Origin: Chlorella sorokiniana
Taxonomy: Eukaryota; Chlorophyta; Trebouxiophyceae; Chlorellales; Chlorellaceae
NCBI GenBank assembly: GCA_025917655.1
Contig: CP084608.1
Span: forward strand, 1,364,001-1,428,000
DNA: 64,000 bases
Reading direction: 5' to 3'
The notes beneath the pieces are model-generated. The model made no database searches. It saw only the letters and a list, made by a program, of their open reading frames with translations, and was not told the origin of the DNA. The translations under genes were made by a program, and so were the position numbers. Every line of letters begins with the position of its first letter. The stretch's first letter is position 1. Positions 12,801 through 23,274 of this stretch are shown one piece after another.

Positions 12801-14177
12801 CGGCGGGCCGCCACTCACAGATCAGCTGCTTCAGCTTGAAGAACTCGGGCGCCTGCACGATGGCGGCGTGAAGGTTTGGCGCCCCTTGCAGGTTGGCCAG
12901 CTTGTGCATGACTGTGGCCAGGCACACGGTGTCAAACACTGCGTGCTCCTGCGGGCAGGGAGGGTGGGCAGGTGCGTCAAAGCCGGGCACAGCAACTGCA
13001 AGCTTGTCATGGCCGACAAATTGCAACCAGGCTGTGTAAATTTATGCACACATTGCCCTGAACGCAGCTGGTTGATCACTATGTCTGTCGAAAGGCCAGC
13101 CCGGCTGCGCCCGCGGCAACGAGCCCACCTGCTCAACGATGGCGAAGATCTCCTCGGCGCGGGAGGCGGCGGTGATGCGCTTGTTGCAGCTGATGGCGGC
13201 CTGCAGGGCGGGGTCCCTGGGTGGCCCTTGGTAGGGGCTGCTGCGCGGCTGGCGCGGCTCTCGCGGCGCCAGCGGGTGCGATGGCGGGGCGGCAGCAGGC
13301 CCGGGTGTTGGTGCTGGTACATGGCAGGGTAGGCTTGCTGCGGGCCGCCCAGCCCCAGCGGCGGCGGATACACCATGTGCGGGGGGCATGGTGGTAGCGA
13401 GGCGGGCGTGCAGGCCGGGGCCGTAGCGGGGATGAGCCTCGTCGCCCCAGGCGCCGCCGTACGGCGAGTGCGGCGCATGGGGCGTGCCTGGCGTTGCATG
13501 GTAGCCTGCGAGGGGTTGTTGCGTGGGCAGCTTTTGGGCAGCATGGCTCCACTCAAGGCAGGAGCACGAGATGAACCCAACGCTACTGCACTGGGAGCCT
13601 TCCCGCTGCTTGCCCCCACACACACACACATGGCCCCTGTTAATCCCCTCTTGCATACTGTGAACCACTGTTTCTGCTCACAGCGCACACAGCACACCTG
13701 GGTATGCACTGTGGGCCATGAAGCTATCCGGGTAGGAGCCGGGGTGTAAGGACGGCGTCGCCGGGCCCCACGTTGCGGGCGTGGCGGGTGGGTAGCCAGG
13801 TGGGCCGGCAGGCAGAGCCGGCGACGGTCCAGCCATCCATACCCAGGCTCCGTACGACCCATTGGGGTTGGGCGCATCATGGCGCCACATCCAATGCCCG
13901 CCTGCAGGCACCAAGACAAGTCAGCAGGCTCATGTGTGAGTGAGGAGCCCTTGGAGGGCAACAGCTCTTTCCGAGGCTCAGATGGAGGTTGTGCAGAAAC
14001 AGCAGTAACTGGAACCTGAACATCGGTGTGGCAGTGCTTACCCACAGCAGGCGAGGAGGGGTAGACTGGGTGGCCGGCGTACGGGCCTGAGGAGGCAGTT
14101 GGGGAGAGCTGGGCCGGGCTGGCAGCCAGGCCGCCACCGCCACCACCTGTGTTTGCATGGTGATGGGACCGGGCCAA
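6803..14177 (-). CDS. OPR/FAST-like repeat protein with RAP domain, probable organellar RNA factor
   Basis: Large gene of about 20 exons. The N-terminus (MARSHHHANT, then Gly/Pro/Tyr-rich sequence to about 13200) is low in complexity. A conserved block NKRITAASRAEEIFAIVEQ follows, then at least nine helical repeats built on N-x-W-A-x-A-x-L: NLANTLWSLAK, NCANMLWAFATLG, ALSNTLWGLSKLG, NISNFLWAFAKLG, SVANMLWAYATLD, NLSNTAWALATLK, HLANFVWAVATLE, NLSNLAWAFSKLA and ICNLLWSLAIAEL. These are octatricopeptide/FAST-type repeats. A RAP domain lies at about 7740-8010: RIAIEVDGPHHF, then LLRARGWRVVSLPFYRW across an intron. The last exon gives a roughly 260-residue Ala/Gln-rich tail ending at 6803. Such proteins bind and stabilise, process or help translate specific chloroplast or mitochondrial transcripts. 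The target cannot be read from the sequence. No clear transit peptide is seen, so an upstream exon may be missing. Confidence 0.85.
12400..12415 (+). repeat. 16-base poly(G) run in an OPR-gene intron
   Basis: Sixteen consecutive G on the plus strand (poly C in the transcript) inside an intron. A run this long is prone to length error in sequencing and could form a G-quadruplex. Confidence 0.8.
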
Positions 14178-14482
14178 TCATGCCGTGTTAGCTGTGGTGC
14201 TTCTCTGCCACCTTAAGAGCAAACTTGCAGCGTGGTCTTGCAGCGGGATGGTACATGGCAGGCGTACTGCCGCAGCTGCTCAAGCCCCGTGACGCACCTG
14301 GGGCAGCGGATGCGTCGCGCCGGGGGTGTACTGCCGTGAACTTGTCGGAGAGCCTACATCATCTTTGGTGCTCTCTGGGGTGACTCGGCTGCACAGCAAA
14401 TGCAACAGGGGTTCGGAACGCTGCATGCGGTATCAAGAGGCCGCAGTGCGACACGGCACACCAACCTCTCTTGCTAGTGGGT

Positions 14483-14965
14483 TCACCTGATTTGGAGGCG
14501 CGGCCGCTTGCCGCCACCATCAACTTGAGGGCTGCTTGGCACGCCCGCTCGCGTGGGCAGATGCTCCGGCTGCTGCTGGTGCTGCCGCTGCTGCTCCTCC
14601 AGCTGTGTTGACCCCAGCGGCGAGGCTGCATGCTCCCTCTCGCGCTTCTCGCCCCCAAGTGCCATTCTCAACTTGGGCTGGCTCTGGTAAACGGTTGGGC
14701 GGGTGGGGCGTGAGGGGCCAGCGGCCCTCTCGACTGCGGGGATTGAGGCGGCCCGCTGCCGCTTGGGCACGCATCGCCTGCTCCGGAGTGCAGGGGCGTA
14801 AAGTAGGGTGCCCTCCCCGCACTGCCAGGGCTTGTCCTGCCAGTCCGCGACATGCTGTGGTGCTCCTGAGTGGAAGCCATGCCCTGTGACAAACAACTGT
14901 GGGCATGGAAGCACTGCGCAGCCTCCGCTGTAGCTGCACGTGTCGCAGCCTGCAGGAGCAGACAC
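14483..14965 (-). CDS. Hypothetical protein, weak
   Basis: An open frame of 160 residues whose C-terminal half looks more protein-like than the other frames: YQSQPKLRMALGGEKRERE, a Gln-rich stretch, and a basic end GGGKRPRLQIR. The N-terminal half is Cys/Gly-rich (CDTCSYSGGC). It lies just upstream of the OPR start and might be an uncharacterised single-exon gene, a 5' exon of the OPR gene, or noise. I do not recognise a family. Confidence 0.22.
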   Translation of the reverse strand: MSAPAGCDTCSYSGGCAVLPCPQLFVTGHGFHSGAPQHVADWQDKPWQCGEGTLLYAPALRSRRCVPKRQRAASIPAVERAAGPSRPTRPTVYQSQPKLRMALGGEKREREHAASPLGSTQLEEQQRQHQQQPEHLPTRAGVPSSPQVDGGGKRPRLQIR

Positions 14966-16112
14966 GCGAGGGTCTGTGGACAGCCCGTGGCACTGGGCAG
15001 AGGCTCGTGCAGGTGCAACGGGTTGGCCCTGTCCAAGGCACTGCCGCGTGCGGCAGCTTAGGGTGGGGTGGAGGGGTGGCGAGGCAGCGGGAGCTGGGGA
15101 GGCAGTGGGCTAGACGGTTGTGCAATGGGCCAATAAATCGTTCTCGAGATCTAAAGGTTTCAGGGGAAGCAGGTGGTGCGCCGAGGGTGCTTCGGAACCC
15201 GGGGCAGTCCCCAGGCAGACACCCTGCTGCAATGAGTCGAGGCAGCCTTGCTGGCTCAGTGGCAGGCCCTGCCTGGGTGGATGGTAGTCACTCGAGCCCT
15301 GACCCGACTTGCTCTGCGCTTGAGGCCCTGCTTGTACGCCTATGAAGCTTTTGAATGCATTTCAACGTCGTGAAGGCTGGGCGAAAGGCGAGCCTGGCCT
15401 TCTGGAGTGGGTGCCTTGGAGCACTCACAACCAGCGCCAAGGAAGAAAGGAACTGAGCACTACATGGGAAGGAGCTGCTCTGACGGATTACAGGTAACTC
15501 ACAACAACATGGCAGCAATGAACATGTAATGTACGCCGGAGATGCTTGCAGTGCTTGCTATGCAGTGTTTGCTATGACGGATGACGTCGCGCCCTTCGCT
15601 CAGCGCTCGATGGCTGGCCGTGGAGCTGTCGCAAGCCCTCAACAATGGGAGATGTGGACGTAAGATAATGAGAACAATACCCACGCCTGACAGGGTACGA
15701 CTGGTGCCTTGACACACGAGACCCCTTGTTAATTGTGGGGCTGAAGCTACTTATTGTGCGAGCCCGCCTTGATCGGCGCAGTGCCGCTGCCAAGCAGGCG
15801 ACCCCCGCAGGAAGCCCTGAGCGAGCGAGGCTGACTCTAGGGACTCAATTTTTGCAAAGGAGAGTTTGATAACGCCAGCGGCAGGAGGGCGCCTTCCTGC
15901 AGCCTGAACTCGGGGAGGGCGGGGGGCACGCCATACTGCCCTTCTGAATACTGTAAACATGATATCGGAGGCTCTTGTGACAGCGCATGTGCTTCTGCAC
16001 GCTGCGCATTTCAAGCAAGAACAAATCGTACTGTGCATACTCCGCGTGTACTGCGCCAAAGTGAACTCTCACGTTCTGTGTGCCGCCCCCACCACTTTGT
16101 CAAACCCCACGC
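14966..16112. other. Intergenic region without a supported gene
   Basis: About 1.1 kb with no open frame that resembles a conserved protein. Base composition drops locally (15480-15760 and 15840-16110). It should contain the promoter of the plus-strand gene at 16113 and possibly that of the weak frame at 14483-14965. Confidence 0.45.
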
Positions 16113-17446
16113 ATGTCAAGGCGAATCGAGCTTTTTTCTACGCCTCAAAGTCTCACCCGCATGGAGCTTGGCGGTTTGCAAACCGCCCCGCTGCTCCCAG
16201 GGCCGCCTCCGCCTCTGCCCCCGGCTCAGAATGGCTACAATGGCACTTTGCAGCACCAGCAGCCTCATCAGAAGCGCAAGAAGCGGGGAAAACGCGGTAG
16301 TGGCCTGGGACCCAGCACGCGCCCATTCAAGCAGCAGCGGGGCACGCAGCAGTTAGGCTTCTTCAGCCAGGTGCCCAATCTTCAAGATCTGCGCCAGGAG
16401 AACTGGCGGCGCACACAGCAGCACTATGGCGGCCCGCCTTCTCGGGGAGGCTTCCAGCAGCAGTCGGGCGGCCAGCAGCAGCACGGTGCGCCCTTTGCTG
16501 CACAGCCTGAGAGGTTGCCGCGTGCCGGCCGGGCCGTAGGTCTGCCGCTTGCCCCCTGTTTGTGTCGGCAGGACGCTGTCCCATGCCCCCGCTTCCTGCT
16601 CGCCACCCTCGCTCTGGCACAGGCCGTAGCAGGCGCCCTCGACCCAAGGGCCCCAAACATCCCAAGCTCCTGAATGCGCCAAGGCCACGCCCTACGCCCC
16701 TTACGCCAGCAGGTGACTGCCGGTCGCTTGGTGCTAATGTTCTTGGGTGCCCTCCTGCGCCCCCAGCGGCGGCCCCCCTTTCTTAACTTTCTTGTATGTG
16801 CCACTGACATGGTGTGTCTCGCCCGCCCTCTCTTTCCCTTGCCGCAGCTGGAAACCCTCTTGACACGCCCGCGAACATTGGAAAGCTTGCGACTGCGGAG
16901 GTTCCAGCTGGCACCGACAAGCTGGAGGCGGAAGGCCTGCAGTCCGGCCTGGACTGGTACGGCACAAACGAGAACTCCGCTGCCCTCTTTTTCGCCACCC
17001 ACCTCAGCAGCAGCGAATCCGAGGGCGACGACGACGCGGCGGACGAGGAGGGGTCGGACGCAGAGGCACACTCTGGCGGCGACGCAGCGCCCGGCAGCGG
17101 CGGTGCCGACGACGCTTCGCTGCCGCGCCACATGCAGGCGCGCCTGGTGGAGCAAGAAGCATACATCGCGGAGCTGGAGGACCAAAACCTCAGGTGGGTG
17201 CTGCGTGGATTTCCGTGCAGATTGGGTGCTGAGCCTTCGATGCTGCTCCCATACGTTGGGCTCTTCGTCTATGACCTTGTCCTCTTCCTCCTCCTCGCCT
17301 TACGCAGGCTGCGCGAGCAGCTGGAGATGCTGCAGCAGGAGATGGACGACCTGCGAGGCCACGGCCACGACTCTGAGGAAGGCTATGCCGAGCATTCCGA
17401 GGGCTCCCTCCCAGGCGACCTCAGTGTGATGCAGCAACAGCCGTGA
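16113..17446 (+). CDS. Uncharacterised basic-acidic coiled-coil protein
   Basis: Three exons (16113-16485, 16848-17193, 17308-17446) join in frame to about 285 residues. The order of segments is: Pro-rich start, basic patch HQKRKKRGKRG, Gln/Gly-rich stretch, DWYGTNENSAALFFATHL, a strongly acidic run SESEGDDDAADEEGSDAE, then a heptad-patterned coiled coil (VEQEAYIAELEDQNLR continuing LREQLEMLQQEMDDL). The first intron uses donor gtgcgc at 16486 and is the least certain. Alternative starts are Met at 16080 and 16161. No family is recognised firmly. The order of basic patch, Tyr/Asn/Thr motif, acidic run and coiled coil recalls HEXIM, the 7SK/P-TEFb inhibitor, but the hallmark PYNT motif is not present. 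Confidence 0.6.
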
Positions 17447-18451
17447 TCAGCCGCAATGAACAACCTCGCACGCTCTGCAGGCTGCAGCAGCCGCGCGCAC
17501 TGCCTCCTGCACCTTTTGCCTCCATGCTGCGCCAGTGCAGCAGCTGGTGCCAGGAGGCGCGCACGCCCTCCATGAGACACACCTTTCGGCGGGCGCCTCG
17601 GTGCTGTGCCGGTAAGCTGTGGCTGCTCGGGTTGAGGGCGGCAGCAGCTTCTGTCGGCGGCCTGGGTCAGTGCAGCCAGCGCTGGGTGATGACTTGTGTT
17701 GATGTGTGCGTGTGAGCAGCCCTTGCAAACCTGCTACCAAATGTGCAGTCGAGCCCCGCGGTGGCTTCGCCTCCTGCGCGGAATCGGTGGCTGTGGCATA
17801 TGCCCGAGTGGCGCCCTCCCTGCGTGCCCGGCCCCATCGGTGCGGCCCAACCTGCCCGTTGCCGGAGGCCAGAACGCGTGAGCCCTGCCCAGCAACATTG
17901 CACTGTACCAGAAGCAAGGACTGTATGCACCTCGCACGGCCATTCGCACTGGTCCTGTCGCACCCACAGCACTGACCTGTATCCCTGGCCAGCTGTTTTG
18001 CTAGTTTCTGCCCGCCCTGTACCCCCTGCGCGCCACGGTTTTGATGCACATGATACTGTCATCGCACCTCGTCATTGCCTTGATCATCTCGAATGTACAG
18101 TGTGTTCCCTTTTGCAAACGAGGTCCCGTTCGTGCCTGTATTTTGCCCCATGAGCGCCGCCCATCCAACTGGCTGCTCCTTGCCAACTCCCGACCTGCTT
18201 TTCATCCGACGTGACAACTACTTTCTTGTATGCTTGTGACAGCGGCTCGGATGGTGTGGCCAGCGAAACTTGGTAGCAGAGGACGAGGCACACGCCAGCG
18301 TTGCAGCACAGCACAGGGAGCACCGTAGGGGACATCCAAAATGCCAAAGGAACAGCTATGCCGTGCCTTTTGTTGCACAAATCAGCTGGGCAACTGTTTT
18401 GCACCGCTGAGCGCGCGGCACTGCCCGAGCGAAGGCTTAGCGGCAGGCAGT
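17447..18451. other. Intergenic region without a supported gene
   Basis: About 1 kb between two tandem plus-strand genes, holding the 3' untranslated region of the first and the promoter of VAC14. No conserved frame is seen on either strand. Confidence 0.5.
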
Positions 18452-21400
18452 ATGAGCAGCCAGCCAGTTTTGCCGCAGTATGTGGTGAAGCATATAGCTG
18501 ATCGGGTGCGCTCTTTGGGTCCGCACTGGCACCAAGACGCGGTTCTTGCTTTTGAGGGCTGTTGAACAGAGCTGCAGAGCCCGGTGGCTTGATCAGATGG
18601 ATTGCGACAGCGATTAATGAGAACGGTTTTCAATGCGAGAGCGGCAAGGCCCAAACATTGCCTCCAGGCCGCCTCCGCCGCCGCTCCCTGCCCCTGCAGC
18701 TGTATGAAAAGCGCAAGCTTGCAGCTCTGGAGGTGGAACAGGTAGTGAAGCAGCTGGCTGGGGCAGGCAGGACCGAACGCATTGATGAGGTGATCAGCGC
18801 CCTCACAAGCTACGCGACGTCCTCGCAGGCAAGCAGGCGGGCGGGCGGAGTGGTTGCGGGGCACGCAGGCAGGCTGAAGAGCGGTTGTGGGCCCGGCGGA
18901 GGCAGTTGAGCTCCTGTGCCGGCGCCCCTGCCGACTGTCGGCCGCCTTCTCCCCGCAGGCCAACGCGCGCAAGGGTGGCCTGCTGTGCCTGGCGGCGACG
19001 GCGGTGGCGCTGGCGGGGTGCGCGCCCGGCACCGCCCGCCCCCGACCTGCTGCAGCGCATCGTGCCCCCATCCTGGCCTCCTTCACAGACCAGGACAGCC
19101 GTGTGCGGTACTACGCGATAGAAAGCCTGTGGAACGTGGTGCGCCTGGGGCGGCGGCCGCACGCTGCCCGCCTGTCGGCTCTCGCCTGCCTGCCCGCCCG
19201 CGTGCCTCCTGGGGCGGAGAGCGCAGCCTTCTGCACGCTCACTGGGCCACGTCAGCTGGCTGCACCAGGCCCCCTTGAAAAGCAGGCCCCCACACACGCC
19301 CCCTGGCTCCACCCCACCCCACACACGCCCTCCGCGCAGGCCAAGTCCACGCGGGACACCTTCCTGCAGGTCTTCCCCGACGTCTTCGACGCGCTCTTCC
19401 GCCTCTGCTCCGACGCCGACACAAACGTGCAAAACGCGGCCACCTTCCTGGACAACCTGGTCAAGGTGGGGGCGACAGCAGCCAGGGCGGCAGCCGGGAC
19501 AGCAGCCGGGGGTGGGGTGGGCGGGGCAGCACGCGGGCATTGCACAGCGCGGGGGGCACGGCCGCGCGGCGCGGGCGGATCCAGCCGCGGCTGGCCGGTG
19601 CTCATGCTGCCACGCCGCCGGCTGGTGACAGCTCCTCGACGCGCCCTGCCCCCCCGTGCCGCTGGCCAGGACATTGTGGCCGAGAGCCACGAGTTCAGCG
19701 TGGCTGGCTTCGTGCCGCTGCTGCAAGAGTACCTGGAGGTGGGGGACCCCTTCAAGCGCCAGTTCCTGCTGGGCTGGCTGAGGTGCGTGGGCGGCAGGGT
19801 GCGAGCGTGCTGGGTGGGTGCGGGTGGGTCGGTGGGTTGGGTGTGTGTGCGTCTGAGGGGGAGAGGGGTCCCGCATGGGAGACATGCTGCCTGCGGCATT
19901 GCCCCGGAAGCTGGGCTGGCCTGGGATGAGCTGATGCAAGCCCGGCTGCAAGCCCGGCTTGGACCCTTGAGCTTGCGAGTTCCTCAGCGCTCGAGGCACG
20001 CTCGACAGCTTCCTCTGCTTTTGCCCCCTCACTCCGCCCCCGCCCTCTTCAACCCCCACCCCCACTCCACGCTGCAGCCTGCTGGACAGCCTGCCGGATG
20101 TGGAGCTGGCGTCGCACCTGCCGGCCCTGCTGCCTGGCCTGCTGGGCATGCTGAGCGACGGCAACGCCGAGATCCGCTCCGCCTGCACCAAGCTGCTGCA
20201 GGTGCGGCGCTGGCAGCGCCGCCCGCCTGCCGACAGCCCGGGGCTCTGCCGCCACGCAGCGACCGCGGCTTTCACTGCGTGCTCTGCAGCCGGTTTTGCC
20301 ACACACCTGCTGGCCCAGGCTGTCCACCCCCGCCCAGCTGTCGCTGTCCGCTGAGCCACCGCCCCACCGCCTGCTTGCCTGCCTGCCCCCAGGAGTTCCT
20401 GCTGGAGGTGCAGACAGCGGGCGGCGGCGCCAACGTGGGTGCGCTGGCGCCGATGCTGGCGCACCAGCTGGCGGAGCGGCGCGGCGACGCCCCCGCCGCC
20501 CTCACCGTGCTGCGCTGGCTGCACGCGCTCGTTGGGCTGGCCCCTGGCGCTCTGCTGCGCCACGCTGCCGCGCTGCTGCCCGAGGTGCTGCCCTGCCTGG
20601 GGCACGAGGACTCCGAGATTGCGGGGCGGCCCGCCAGCTCAACGCCGACCTGCTGGGCCAGGTGCAGGCGGCGGCGGCGGCGCAGCGCAACGGCACCGCT
20701 GCCGCGCCGCCGCTGGACAGCCGCGCGCTGCTGGCTGCCGTCAGGTGAGCTGCGTGCGGCCGTGGGGCCTGCCGGCGCTCTATGCAGCCGTGGCGGCAGC
20801 TGCTGCAGCTTCTGTGGGCTTGTTTGGGGGCTGTGGGGCGAGCCTGCCGTGCGCCCCTGCCGCTTCTCCGCGTTGCAGCCAGCAGCTTGAGGGCGAGGCG
20901 GAGGTGGCCAAGCTGGAGGCGCTGCAGTGGGTGAACGCGCTGCTGGGCCGCGACGCGCGGCTGGTGCAGGAGCAGCAGCAGCTGCTGCTGGCAACGCTGT
21001 GCGACGCGCTGTCGGCGGCCTCGGGTGAACTGCCGCCAGCCCCTTGCCGTGCATGACAGGCTGATCGCGTACCCGCAGGCCTGCCTGCCACCCCCTCCCC
21101 ACGACCAGCAGCTGCTCTAGTTGCTCTCTTTGCCGCAGCCGGCATTGTGACTCTGCAACGTTCTTCTTGTCTGTTTCTTAAGTTTTACTGCTGCCTTTGC
21201 CTCTGTACGTCCTCACACGCGGCTCACTCGTGCCCCCCTCCCGCAGACCGCGTGGTCACCGAGGCGGTGGCGGTGCTGGCCTCTGTGGCCGACCAGCGCG
21301 GCCACTTTGCCGCCGTCATGGCCGCCCTGCTCGGCTGCTTCAAGGGGGCGGCGGCGCGCGCCTGCTGCAGGTGCGGCCACGAGCGTCTGCCTGCTGAGCT

Positions 21401-22808
21401 CAGGGGCAACGGGTCGGGGTGGGGGAGGAGGCCGGGGGTATTTGCATGCCGCGCTTTCAGGCTCCCAGCGCCTTCCCTCTAGTGTTCCGGCCTCGGCCTG
21501 ACGCCCGCGCGCCTGCCGCACCCCTCCCTCCCTGCCTGGCCGCCCCCTGCAGCGCCGCGGCGGCCTCATCATCCAGCAGATGAGCGCGGCGCTGGGCGGG
21601 CTGCGGGTGTACCAGGAGCTGTCCAGCCTGCTGCAGGTGGGCGCACGATGGGTGGTGGAAGCAGACGCAGGGGGCGGGGTGGCGGGGAGTGGGTTGTGGG
21701 TGGGGGCTGGGGCTGGGGGCCCTCACCGCCAGCTGCCGGCCCTGCAGCGCAGAGCCGCACCTGGTGCTGCTGCTTGTGTCGCACGCCTGCCTCTGCGCAG
21801 CCCGTTGCAGCCCAGCCCCGCCCGCCGCTGGCTGGTCCGCGCAGGAGGAGGAGGACGCGGGGTTTGCTGCCGGCATGGTGCAGGCCCTCAACCTGGTGCT
21901 GCTGACCGGCAGCCAGCTGGGCGAGCTGCGGGCGCTGCTGCACGCCGCGCTGCGCTCATCGGAGGCCGCCGCCGTCTTCACCCACCTCTTTGCCGCCTGG
22001 AGCTACTCGTGCGCCGCCTCGCTGGCGCTGGCGCTGCTGGCGCAGGTGTGTGTGTGGTGGTGGTGGTGGGGGCGGGGCAGGGTGCGGCTTGTTTTTGTTG
22101 CTGGGGGCTTGAGGAGAGGGCGGCGATGAGGCTGCGGCGGTGTAGTCCCCAGGGCGCTGGGGGCTGGGCATAGCTTGCGGCCCCCTGAGCTGCGCCAGCC
22201 TGGCGGCAGCTTGACGTGGCCGCGAGCTCCTTCGACCCTGCCCCCGCCCCCCCCACACACACTGGCAGGCCCACAGCCTGGCGTGCGAGCTGCTGGGTGT
22301 GATGGCGCAGGAGCCGCTGTCCATGCGGCCCGAGACGGCGGTGGAGCTGTCGCAGCTGGTGTCGCTGCTGGAGGCGCCCGCCTTTGCGCCGCTGCGCCTG
22401 CAGCTGCTGCAGCCGGGCAGCCACCCCGCGCTGCTGCGCGCCGCGCACGGCCTGCTCATGCTGCTGCCCCAGGGTGATGCCTTCCGCACGCTTCAGGCGC
22501 GCCTGCAGAGCGTGCCCATCGTGGCGCTGCTCTCCCTGCGGGAAGCGCCGCTGGCTGGCAGGGGCTCGCCCCTTGCGGCGGGCGGCGGCGCTGACGGCGG
22601 CAGCCCACCGGGCGACGCGGCTGCCTCACCCTCGTCGCGGCAGCAGGGCCGGCAGCAGCAGCAGCAGGAGCAGCGGCAGGAGGAGCGCACGCCGTCGCCG
22701 CAGCAGCGGCAGTCGCCGCCGCCGCCGCGGCCGCCCCTCATCGAGGAGAAGCGGCTGGTGCAGCTATTCAAGTCGCGGGCGGCGCGGCTGGCGGGCCAGT
22801 CGGCTTGA
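18452..22808 (+). CDS. VAC14: VAC14, HEAT-repeat scaffold of the PIKfyve/Fab1 complex
   Basis: VAC14 scaffolds Fab1/PIKfyve and Fig4, controlling PtdIns(3,5)P2 on vacuole and endosome membranes. About thirteen exons follow the plant protein end to end: LPQYVVKHIADR joined to LYEKRKLAALEVEQ, ARKGGLLCLAA, FTDQDSRVRYYAIESLWNV, DIVAESHEFSVAGFVPLLQE, SLPDVELASHLPALLPGLL, RRGGLIIQQMSAALG, AAGMVQALNLVLLTGSQL, RLQLLQPGSHPALLRAAHG and LLMLLPQGDAFRTL. Exon 1 is 18452-18505, the last 22269-22808. The second intron (18829-18958) has a GC donor. The family frame jumps by one base at about 19030-19070 (a compensating pair), about 20625 and about 21355, without splice sites. Either the assembly carries indels or the gene is damaged. 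The C-terminus is a Gln/Pro-rich linker plus LIEEKRLVQLFKSRAARL. Confidence 0.88.
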
Positions 22809-23274
22809 GCTGCTGCAGCGCTGTAACTGACGCTGAGCGTGCATCTCAAAGTTACAGGTCCGGTGCGCAGCGGGCCAGCGCCGGTGGGCTATGTTGCGGC
22901 AGGCTGGTGCTGGCAGGGACAATGTTGCGAACATTCGCTGCTCTCATGCATATGGGATAACACGCTACTACAAGCTGGAGGGTAGGTGAAGGCATGCATC
23001 TGCAGTGCTCAGGCATATTCAGCACTGAAACATGCAGGGCATTGGTAGCGCAACATGCAGGCGGGGCAAGGGGTGGCCAAGGTGCTATGGCGCAGCCAGC
23101 GCCGGCACCAGCACCCCTGGGGCTGTGCAACGGTAAGCGGCCCCACACAAGAAATGGAGAGGGTACAAAAGCAGAGGTACAGCCTGGGCCACAAAGCGTT
23201 CTGCCAGCAGGCAGCGGAGGAGGGAGGGTATGGTACAATGGGAGATATCTGGGCCTAAATGTATGGCTGTCCAC
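22809..23274. other. Convergent 3' region between VAC14 and the nuclease-domain gene
   Basis: No gene. TGTAA at 22822-22826 lies 14 bases after the VAC14 stop. TTACA at about 22850 is a minus-strand TGTAA that could serve the opposing gene, so the two transcripts may overlap at their 3' ends. Confidence 0.5.

Noticed and set aside
18803-20605. 600-codon minus-strand open frame opposite VAC14
   Set aside because: The plus strand codes for a recognisable VAC14 with splice sites; the antisense frame matches nothing and spans the introns.
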